64,000 bases of DNA from contig JAFCMP010000155.1 of NCBI GenBank assembly GCA_017506865.1, positions 62,001-126,000 of the forward strand, in the 5' to 3' direction. Below are positions 31,953 to 42,400 of the stretch, in pieces. The translations under genes were made by a program, and so were the position numbers. The notes below the pieces were generated by a model. The model was not told where the DNA came from, did no database searches, and saw only the letters and a list, made by a program, of their open reading frames with translations. How positions within the stretch are numbered: position 1 is the first letter of the stretch; the number at the start of each line of letters is the position of its first letter. Source of the stretch: Tribonema minus. Taxonomy: Eukaryota; Sar; Xanthophyceae; Tribonematales; Tribonemataceae.

Positions 31953-34900
31953 ATGCACATGCTCAATCGAAAGACAGCACTCAGTCATTACGCTGTTCTT
32001 GGGCTGCCTGACTTCGCCGACAGCGACGATGTAAAGAGAGCATTCAGAAAACTTTGCCTGGAGCACCACCCAGACAGGTTGGTGGTGTCGTCTTCGCTTC
32101 GACTGTTTCTTCACGAACCAATATTGCTGGCAAAGCGCCTCTTAATGCGCCACAGCCTTTCAAGCATTTCCACCTCCAGCGATTGTGCACCATTCGCGAA
32201 ACCCGAGGGTTCCTCACTGTTGACGCATGATCAGATCAGGCCTGTCTACTCGAAAATGGCTCCGAGTGAGCAGCGCATGAAGCCTACGAGTGCATAAAAC
32301 ACTGCTTGTGGATATACAACACGGTAACTGCGGCTGCAGATGTTATGTTTGTCGAGTGAGGTCCGCTCTGCCACACAGGATTTCCTTTTCTGCAACCGTC
32401 TGCTCAGACTCTGCAGACATATGTCAACACTAATGTACTGTAGCGTGGGCTGGGGTGCGCAGGCATGTGGGAAGCACTGCGGAAACGCAACAGCTGGCAT
32501 CTAGCAGGTTTCATGATGTGTCAGCTGCGTGGCAGGTGCTCCGTGAGGCCACAAGCAAAGGTGAGTCACAACCTCAATACTTGAACATGATCTGCAAGAC
32601 CACAGAAGAGACGAGCGTTTCTGCCACTCCTGCCTGCTGCACCTGAAACGCCGTCAGTTCTTGATCTGTACAAAACGTTAGCCAAATGGGTGGCTCATGC
32701 ACCGTTGCAGCAGCAACGCCTAGAAGATTTTCCTCAACCTGTACCGGTAAACACCGTGCCGCATGACCTTGCAGAACCAAGTGCATGAAAATGTGAACAC
32801 GGCAGTGTGCTTCCACGCCCCGCTTTCTCGGCGTCCGTGTCACCGCCCGCGTGTCTTTGTTGCTGCAGACAAGTATGACAGGCTGCTGCGCAAGGGGAGC
32901 GGCGCCGGCGCCGCCGGTGGCGGCAGCGGCGGCGGCGGCGGCAGCGGCAGCGGCGGCGGCGCGCGGCCAAACACCATTTTCGACTCAGGTGTGCAGTTCT
33001 AGCGCCGCACTTCGTTACATTCTACATTTCAAAGTAGTGCATAATAGGCTCTGGGGTGCGTGACGCGGCCGGTAAAGGGCAGGGTGAGGGAGGGGGGGGG
33101 GGGGGGTAGGGAGGTATGAAGGTACGATGCAGCTTGAGCGTCTGCGTGCACTGCTGCGCGTGTATCTCGAACAGGCGGCGGCCTCCTTCCCGCCCTTGTG
33201 CGGCGAGATGGCAACGCTGACGAGCGCTGCTGCCTGCGTCCACACTGCTCAGCATGTTTTGTGACCCGGCGTGCTGCTGCTGTCGCCTGCGGCTCACGCC
33301 TGCAAGCGCAGCAGCAGCAGAAAACACCAGTTAAAACAATATCGAAGCTGCACAATGCCTGCCGCTTGCTCCCCCCCGCGCATGCGCGCAAGCAGACGCT
33401 TTGCTTCCTCTTGCGGCAGTTACAGCTACACTTCAACTGTGTTGTAGGTGGCTCTAGCATCCTGCCAACCACAAAAGAAAGATCCATGCAGGCCTGCCTG
33501 TCTGCTGTTACATGGTGCGCAGCGCAGGTCTCAGTTGGCCCTGCGTAGCATCTCGCCAACGGCAAAAACCAGACCCAAGCGTGCCTGACGCACGCTGCCT
33601 GCCTCTCTGCTGTTGCGTGGTGCGCAGCGCTGTGGGCTAGTGTCGGGGGCGCGCGCGAGTGTCAAGGGTAGGTATGGGTGCGGCGAGTGGCATTTCGCCT
33701 CCTCTAACGGCACTTACAGCTGCACTCCAACTGTGTTGCAGCTGGCTTTGTACCATCCTGCCAACCACAAGAACCAGATCCATGCGTGCATGCCTCCTTC
33801 CTTTTGCATGGTGCGCAGCGCCGTGGGCGAGCGTCGCGGGCGCGCGCGAGCGGCGCAGGGGCAGGTTCGGGTACGGGGAGTGGCGCGGCGGCGGCGGCGG
33901 CGCCGGGCGGGAGGTGACGTGCCCCGCCTGCGATGAGCAGGTCTGTACTTCATGCACTTCCGCTTGAGGGGCGGAAACCCATGAAAAACAAACTTGCAAC
34001 TTGTGTACACATGTATTGTGTCAAACGTTTAACACGCGCTCTCTACACTATAAAACAAAACGGTCACTGACCGCCAAGCCAACTACATGAAGGCCTGCGG
34101 TTGTGCATACCAATGAATTACGTCAGGGCGAACCCTCGCCTGCCCTACTTCATACCCCAACCCTGTTGTCCTGGGCATGATGCCGGGGTGTGCTGTCTGG
34201 CGGTGTGTTCTGAGCAGAGGCAGAGTCGTGGCCTTGCGCGCACGGCATGATGCTGACTCAAGAAGAACATCACTGCGTGGGTTGTTGCTTGCAGCGCTTG
34301 CGCTGCACGCTGAGGCGTGAGCACAGGCTTAGGGTTAGAGCGGGGTAGGGGCAGTATCAGAGTTAGGGTTAGACGGAGGGTTAATTTTGGAGAGAGGGTT
34401 AAAACGCCGCGGCTGCCGCTCACTCCTCTCGCTGCAGAAGCTGTGCAACAGCTGCGTGTGCGCCATAAGACGGTCATAATCATACTGGCATGTTCTCCTG
34501 TCAGTGTTAGGGGTAGGGCTAGGGTGGGCCGCCGCCGCCGCTCACTCCTCTCATCTCAAGAGCTGCGTGACAGCGGCGTGCACGTCATCATTATGATGAT
34601 CATCACAATGGCATGTTGTGTCCCGTCAGGTGCAACTGAAGGCGGTGAGGACAGGACAGGAGGACGCGTACGACTGCCCCAGCTGCTGCAGCAGGTGAGG
34701 GCTTGTGTCCTGTTTGGTTTCTCGTGGAGCGCAAGTGTATAGCTGTTTGATAGTAGGTTGTGCTCTTTGATAAAAGTTTTCATAAATCCAGACGTGGAAA
34801 TCGGCACTAGAGCTCAATCCCCGACAGCATCTTCAACTTCAAGGCCGCCATCGCCGGCCGTGGGTGCATGGGTCACCGCAGCCACATGCGCTGCCATTCC

Positions 34901-37900
34901 CCGTACGACACCTGTGGATGAGTCTGGAACGTGCGGGCTGCAAAGTGGCACCACTGTAGGGCTCAAGGCTCGACTTCAACTTCAACCTCCAAAGCCGCAA
35001 GTCCCGCGCAACCACATGCGCTGCGATTCCTCGCGCGACACGTCCAAAAACTTGTTTGTTTGGAGCAGTTGTGCGGTACGTGCGGGGTGTAACTGACCTG
35101 GCGACCCTGAGCTCTGACAAGGCACAGGTAGCAGCGGGCTTCGGGGGCCACAAGGGGATCCGCGTTGGTGCGCACGCGGCAGTTGTGTGCGCGCATCAGG
35201 CTACGCCGCCGCTGAACGACGCAGTTCCAGCCTCCGCTCTTGACACTGCTGAATCGCCACAAGGAATGAATATATGCATTGCCGGCTGTGTTGCGGCAGT
35301 CTGGGGCTGCCAGGCTACTGTGTGTCGGTTATGATTGCGTTTCGGGGTCGTCGCACAAGCCCACGTGCACCGCAGCTGAACGTGTTTAAGATGGGTGCCC
35401 ATGATGAGTACCTCAGTGACCGAAGGAGACCCGTGTGCCACTGTTGCAGACGATACCGTGCAGTACAGTTTGAGGCAGCTTGCGTATTGAGCCACTCAGT
35501 GTGCGATTCATCGCACGCCCGTCGCACTTCCCTGCAGTGGAGCTCTCCACAGTGTGTTGGTGGTCTTAAAATGAAGTCTTGCACAATGTTTTAAATTATT
35601 AAAATCATAATCCGCGCTCAGCACTGCCACAGCCGAGAAGCGCTGCTCACTGGTAGGTCACCGTAAGCAGTCATCGACCACTTCACAAATTGATTGTTGC
35701 TAGCCCTACCCCCCCCCCCCCCCCCCCCCCCGTGGCATGCGCAGATTCCACGAGGTCTTCTGCGCCGAGTGCGACGACTGGGGGACGAGCAGGGGCAGCA
35801 GGGGGGCGGCGGCGCTGTCGTGCGCGTGCGGCAACGTGTTCTCGCAGAGCTGCTGCCCGAGGTGCGCATTTTGTTGTCAAAACTTCAACTTTGCACTTTC
35901 AAACTTGAGCTTCAGATTCAGCACGTGCTCAGCGCTGCGTCAAACACGTGCGACAATGCGTTTCTCGCAGAGCTGCTGCCGGAGGTGCGCCCGCGCGCGC
36001 GCCGCCAAAACTTCAACTTTGCACATCTTTTTCAACTTCGGCTTCAGGTTCAGCACACGCTCAGCGCCGCGTCGTGAGCGCGCGGCGACTTGCTGCTCGC
36101 AGCGCTTGCAGTCCGCGGTGCGACAGTGTGCGCTGTCAAACTTCCACTTCAACTTCAACTGGTGCTCAGCGCTGTGTCGTGCGCGTCCGGCAATGCAGAT
36201 GTTCTCACAGAGCTGCTGAGGAAGCAGAGCGCAGGTTGCCTGCATCTGCCGTATCTGCTGGATACTGTACTCGCTTTTGAGTAGATCACAGAGCTACTGA
36301 TGCTGATGTGGAGTTCTGCAGAGCGTACCTCTCTGACACTTATTCTCCGCTGACTCGCCACAGGTGCTGGCATTGGTGCACATGGAATGGCCAACTGCAG
36401 GTGCGCACTTGCTAATTGCAAGCAATTCCAACGCCAGGCCTGCACTACTTAGTTTGAGGTAGCGGCGTTTGCTCAAGGCACAAATCAGCCCGCATGATTG
36501 ATGCAAAGCTTGCCACCAAGAACTCAGAGCATTGTAGTACATCGTCTTGTCACGATGTACCACGATGCTTGACCGCGCTTACTGTCATCGCCACGTGGCA
36601 TTCTCTGTTTCAGTTCTGTGAATGTGGTTACTTGGCCAAAGCTGCGTCCAGGTGTCAATGATGTTGTACAGGTACTGAAATGTATTGCGCCGACAAAACC
36701 CTGGAGCACGTGTAGCTGTTTGAGTAACAACAGATGTAGGGGCTGCAGCACACACACTAAGCCCTGGCCCCAGAAACATCAGAAAAGCTGCACTCAATGT
36801 GCCGCACCGCTGCGCTTGCCGCGTACATCCCTGCCGCTTGTGTCAGGACTGACGGTCTTCACGACATACCTCATTCAGCACCTGAGATTAGACTGAAGCG
36901 CATGTTACCTGACCTTGACCCCCTCCCCCCCTTCCATTTCCTGTGCTACGCTCCCCTGTAACAGGGCATGGGCACGCGCCGCTGCCCCACGTGCCACGCC
37001 GCGTTCCACGAGGCGTACTGCCCCGCGTGCCGCGCGTGGAGCTCGCACGACAGCGCGCGCGGCACTTCCCGCCGCCCCCTCGTCTGCCCCTGCGGCCAGC
37101 TCTTCGCTGAGGGGCAGTGCTCAGGGTGCAGCGCCTGGTGCAGCGCTGCTGCCGCCACCGCCGATGATGCCGCCGCCTCGGATGCCGCTGCCTGCGCCGC
37201 CGGCGCTGATTCTGCTGCGGCGGGCGGCGCGGCAGCGGCGGCGGTGCCGTCTGCGCAGTGGAGGGCGTCGTTACGCTGTGCGACATGCAGCAGCAGCGGC
37301 AGCGGTAGCGGCGGCAGCAGCGGCAGCGGCGCTGCAGCCTCTGCTGCTTCAGGCGGCAGCAGTAATGTCAACGTTGCATGCGACCACTTAGACACCTGCG
37401 CTGGCGCCGCTGATGCTGCAGCCGCGCGCACCCATTTGTCGCAACGCCATGATGCCGGCAGCAGTGGCAGTAGCTGCACTAGGAGCACATTACATGATGT
37501 CTCTGCCACAGCCGGTGTCGTGGGGGGCGGGTACAATGACAACACTTCAGGAGCTGCTGCTGTCGTGGCGCGAGACGATAGCGGCACCGGCGGCGGCGGC
37601 GGCAGCGGTGGTGACGGCAGCGGCACCGGGGGCGGCAGCGGCGTGCGAGCGTGGGCGCCGCTGCTGGCGGTGGACGAGCCTGCGCTGTGCGCGTCGCTGC
37701 TGCGGTCGATGACGGCGCGTTTCAGCCTGAGCGCTGCTGCTGCCGCCGCCGCCGCCGCCGCTGCCGCAGATGCTGCAGAGCGTCCCATAGACTCCTTGCC
37801 ACGGACGACAGGTAGGGATGGCGCAGGCCATTCAGTCTCTAGCACAGCGGCGGCAGACGAAGTCGACGCAGCAGCAAGCGGGCCCGGCGAGGCAGTGCCG

Positions 37901-38068
37901 CGGCGGCCGCTTAGCGGCGGCAGCGGCGGCGGCGGCAACGCATCAGATGTGCGGCAGCAGCGTGTGTTTGCGGCGCCGCGTCGGCCGCCGGCGCCGCGCA
38001 GAGTGGAAGATAGGCCCGGTTTAGCAGTTCGGCGTTGCTACAAGGAGGCGCACAGAGAAGCGCTGTAG
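31953..38068 (+). CDS. J-domain protein with serial short zinc ribbons
   Basis: Proposed exons: 31953-32077, 32463-32560, 32869-32988, 33819-33940, 34630-34694, 35745-35861, 36364-36400, 36965-38068. Together they give 1788 bases in one frame (595 residues). Residues about 11-80 are a J-domain: HYAVLGLPDF, KRAFRKLCLEHHPDR with HPD at 39-41, then FHDVSAAWQVLREA. A Gly/Ser linker follows. Residues about 147-285 hold repeated Cys units: CPAC; CPSCCSRFHEVFCAECDDW; CACGNVFSQSCCPRCWHW; CPTCHAAFHEAYCPACRAW; CPCGQLFAEGQCSGCSAW. Each has CxxC or CxC, an aromatic, CxxC and a Trp. These are likely zinc-binding. J-domains stimulate Hsp70; the client is unknown. The last exon is a long Ala/Gly/Ser-rich tail. 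The frame of the Cys units runs smoothly across four introns, which supports the model. An ATG at 31959 is an alternative start. Confidence 0.85.
33495..33700 (+). repeat. Acceptor-side copies of J-domain gene exon 33819-33940
   Basis: Copies near 33510 and 33618-33690 repeat tgcatggtgcgcagcgc, cgtgggc-like text, ggcgcgcgcgag and ggtatgggtgcggcgagtgg relative to the true exon. Flanking intron text (accacaagaaccagatccat) also recurs. Confidence 0.88.
34835..35060 (+). repeat. Two-copy intronic repeat
   Basis: About 34840-34915 and 34975-35045 share cttcaacttcaa, accacatgcgctgcgattcc and cgacac. Both lie in the intron before exon 35745. Confidence 0.75.
35865..36215 (+). repeat. Donor-side copies of J-domain gene exon 35745-35861
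   Basis: Copies at about 35930-35990, 36060-36120 and 36165-36220 repeat parts of cgtgcggcaacgtgttctcg, cagagctgctgcc and gaggtgcgc. Each is followed by cttcaactt motifs and the phrase ttcagcacgtgctcagcgct. Confidence 0.88.
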
Positions 38069-39481
38069 CACGATCCGAGTCATGCACAGTGCTCAGGCAT
38101 ATGCACGCAAACACATGTTTGCATTTATCTTAATGTATACAGGGAATATAATCAGAGCAGAGTGTGAGGGAGACAAGAGTACCCCTGAAGCACCAGGTTC
38201 TTCGCGATCTTGGCACGCGTGCTTCACACTGTCTGAGTTCACGCCCCAGAGCCGGAAGGCCATAGAGTTGGACACAGTTGCAATGCGGCACAGTTTTTGT
38301 GCGCATGTATGTACTTCTGCGCGGCATTTGCGCCACAAGGTGGCTGCAAGGGTTGACCACACGGTAGCTCGTGTTGCACATGCGTTCTGCACCCGCCTCG
38401 CGTCAAAGGTCTGCATCAGTGCTCTGCACCCCATGCATCGGCCGTCGCCAGTCAACCGCTGCCAGCGGTTTGAGCAACCAATAGTCACCGTGAACCGTCT
38501 TGAAGGAAGACCCAGTGTCAACCATTGGCTCACGATGGTCGATGCCAAATGGCGTCGCAAGCGCGACTTGATGGCGGTGTGCGCTGTTGGCTGCGGTGAA
38601 GCGCCACGCTGCAGTTCGACGGACAGTGTCTGATGAATGTGGTGTCGAACGTTGTCGCTGTTCCGCCACGACTGAGCACTGGCATCGCAGTCATGGCTAG
38701 CATGGGTAATATGCATACCTACAGGGCATTTGCTTTGCACAAACACAGCGTGAGCACAAGCAAGGAGGCCACCGTGGCTAAACTGGAAAGTACATTCACA
38801 TTGACAGTCAAAGTTGCGGAGTGTCTGCACCATACACTGCAAAAGCCTCAGCCAGTGCGGCCTTGCGGCCGCTGTTGCATTACATTTCCGCTACAGAAAT
38901 TGGAAATTACAGTGAGCCGCATTGAGAAGGTGTTCCCACGGCAGCAGCTGCAGCTGATGATGGGTTAACGACATGCGCCGGCGACTAGCTTAGCCGGCGG
39001 CAACCGATTGGGCTCTAATGAAGTAAGAGTCCCAAACAATCGCTGCTGATGCAAACGCGCTTGCTGCGTCACGGCTCTTCAGCTCTGTGCGTGTGAACAC
39101 CTGTGGATGCCGACGGGTAAAACACTGCTCGACTACAGGCTTTGAGCGCTGCCTCACACCATGCCTGCCTACCCCTTGTGAGCACCCATTCATGTGTCGC
39201 GTCCATCTCAGCACCGGCACCGCTGCAGCGCACTGCAGTGTGTCTGCCATACATAAACCTCTCGTGTAGCAATGCTGAACCCGCTCAGCAACGCGACAGG
39301 GTCGTTTCACCTTTACCTCCCAGTTCACCTCCTGCAGCGATGCTGGTTACTGCCTTCCCTGCTGGCCGCCCACTGTGTGGACGCCCCCCCCCCCCCCCCG
39401 CACCCCCCCCCCGAACACGTGTGCGCAGCTAGCTGCCTTGCAGCGCTGCTCAAAGGCCATCCAGCCCCCCCCCCCCAACAA
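38069..39481. other. Intergenic, convergent gene ends
   Basis: About 1.4 kb between the J-domain gene and the oxidase/CBM6 gene. Overlapping open frames exist on both strands at 38082-38968, but neither resembles a known family and the two are mirror shadows. C runs lie at 39387-39400 and 39465-39475. Confidence 0.45.
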
Positions 39482-42400
39482 TCACAACACACACTGCTGC
39501 GCAAGCCTCACACAGAGCATGTGTCCCTTCCCCCACACACACTCTGCTGCACAAGCCTCGAGCGCAGCGCGCTTCCAAAGCTGGCAGCCCCCTTGCGGAC
39601 CGCCGTCGAACGCGTCGGCGACGCCCTTCTTCGAGTTGAACTTTGCGGCCGAGTAGCGCGTCGCGGCGAGCATCGCGACGGCGCCGGCGGCGGCGCTGGC
39701 GCCCGCAATTGCAACAATTACACCAGTGCTCAGTCCAGCATCGCTGCCGCTGCCGCTGCTGCCGCCGTCGCTGTCCCCCTCTGGCGGCGGCGGGAGGGGG
39801 GCGGCGGTGGGGGCGGGGTCGCGAGGAGCGCCGACTGCTCGATCGTGATGCTGTCGAAGTGGAAGTCGCCCTGGAGCGCACAGACCTGCGGTTGAGCGGT
39901 GTGGTGTTTGGGTACTGAAGTTGAGGTAGGAAGTGGGGGGCTAGGGTTGTGGCGGTGACATGATTGTACGAGTTGGGGATGGGGTTAGGGTTAGGGTTAC
40001 CGGCAAGGTACTCTCCCTATGCAGTGGTAGTAATGCTGTTGAAGTGGAAGTCGCCCTGGAGCGCGCAGACCTGCGGTGTTGAGCGGTGTGGTTTTGACAG
40101 GGTTGTGAACTTGAGGCAGTAGTCAGGGTTGTGGGCAGGGTCAGAGGTAGGGCTAGGGCGAGGGTAAGGGGGAACTGGCACTGTCAGCATGGGCATCTTA
40201 TCTGTGGTGAGTGTAGCCACCAGCGTGAGCATTAGAGCGAGGTATAAACGACATACGCAGAGGCCTTGATGGCAAATTTCCTGCCTACTGTTTAGCTCAC
40301 GTTGCCGCAGCCGCATGCTTCTGGTTGACATTTTGTCTTTTACGTGATCCTGTGTACTGTGTCTGTCGCCGGCCGACGCATGCACGTACATCCTTGTGAA
40401 CGCACACACTTGAAGTAGCTAAGAGGTAACTTAGCAATCCCGTGCCAAGGCATACTTGTGATTGTAACGCGGTGAACATTGGTGTGAGGCTGGGGCAAGT
40501 CTGCAATGCCACCAGTCTCGTGCCAAGCGCGCAGCAGCCTATCCGCAACGGGCTGGGCTTGCAGAGGTGGCGGCCATGCGCGCTACATACGGCACTTTTG
40601 ATAGTACAGAAGGCGATCATGCATGATGCATTCAAATAGTAGCGCAACTGGAAGGGGCTGGTGGACAAGGCCACGATAGAGAGAGGGACGCTGTACCGTA
40701 TTATCCGTATTTGGCGCATAAGCCATGGACACATGTGGCAGGCACGGCACTGATCGTCTAGGCTTTTTGCGCCCAGACAAAGAATCAAATCAGAGCACAG
40801 ATGCTTGCGGAAGCGCGTTCACGCATAGTGTCCATTTTTACCGCAGTCCGCACCTGTAGACAGTGCTGCCCGGCGTCCATCTCGACGCTGCGCGTGGCGC
40901 CGCCGCCGCCGCCTAGGGTGTGATACGCATAGTACCCATCGGCGAGGTCATCGGGGTACACGGCCTCCAGCAGGAGCGCGGGGGTTGCGGGCGTCGCGCG
41001 CTCACCGTACTTGTACGCAGCCTGCACGAAATGCAAGTCGGTGATGGCAGCGCAGTCTTAGCGGCGGTGCCTCGCCAATGACAGGGCGCGATCCTGCATG
41101 TTGTTCAGCCGAGCACTTGAAGTTGTTGTTGCTTGCGGTTTCAGCGGTGAGCATGCACCCACTAGCCAACCTCTCCCAGTGCCCTCGCGCATGCAAGTCC
41201 ATGCGCGTTACATAGAGCGCTGCTGCGTGCACCTCGGCGTAGCGCGACTCAAATAAAGCAGATCGCGGCGTGACGTGCGGGAATGGAGCCTCAATCGCAA
41301 TGCGATGTCAATGACTGGTCCAGGCATGGCGGACAGGCAACACATTGCGATGATCTCCCTCAATCACGAGTGCAGGGCTTGTTGTCGCTCTCACCTTAGA
41401 CATGGCGTTCTGATGGCACAGCAAGATCCCGCAAGAAACATTGAGTAAAGCGCAACCGTCACACCGCTTCAAACGACACACACAGAGTTGCAGTAACATG
41501 CCTCATATGAACAAGGTTGTGACTTTCAACACGCCGGACTCATTGGTGCTCACACACCCTCTCAGAACAAGTATTCACTGGAGGCAATGCTGTGCCTGGC
41601 CTGCAAGCTCTGTCATGCCTACCTTGCACCTGTGCGTCTTGAAAGTGCATTTTGCCACAAATAGGCTACGTCCATGTGCTGATACTCATACCTGCTTAAT
41701 TTCCTTTGTGCAATTTTCCTCTGTGCAGCTGTGACAAGGACATTGAGGCCAGCGACCCACACTTCAAGGCTAGCACCCTCGATGTGCACTTCCACCGCAA
41801 TTGCGCGCGCGGCGCATACGACGACTGGGTGAACCAGTTCGTCAACATGCGCTTCATCACCCAAACAATCACCCAGACACGAAGAGCACATGGGCAACTT
41901 CATGGAGCGCGAAGAGTCCGCAGCTGCAGCAGCTGCAGTTACACGCGTCAGCCCTGCCAAGAAGTTGAAGCTGGAAGTGAAGTTTTGATGATTGATTCAC
42001 CCAGTCGTTGTAGGCACTGCGTGCGTGATAGCGGTGGAAATGCACATTGAGGGTGCCAGCCTTGAAGTGCGGGTCATTGGGCTTGATGTCTCTGTCACAG
42101 CCGCACAAAGGACAATTGAAACAGGTATAACACAAGTGAGTTCAAGTGCCGTGCCTTGCAGTCCAGAGGCTGTGACTCTCCGTACGCCCCAGGCACACTG
42201 ATTTTCACACACACTGTAAGCACAAGTTTTGACTGGGGTCAATGGTAACACAGAGTTCAAGTGTGCGCACCAGCGCCATGGCACCGGCATCGGGCGTCGG
42301 CAGCGTCAGCCACACTGCTGCTCGCACTGCTTCCCACAACAAGCATCATGGCTGGCCGGAGTCACCAACAACACAGAGCTGCAGCAACCTGCCTTGCAAT

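Noticed and set aside
33121..33260. Candidate exon with LERLRALLRVYLEQ
   Set aside because: Its acceptor gives an immediate stop in the phase left by the exon ending 32988; the exon at 33819 fits.
36946..37938. Minus-strand frame of 330 codons
   Set aside because: Shadow of the long last exon of the J-domain gene; composition is Pro/Ala/Ser from reverse GGC repeats.
38082..38968. Open frames on both strands (183 aa plus, 249 aa minus)
   Set aside because: They overlap each other, have no recognisable motif and no consistent splice signals. Left as intergenic.
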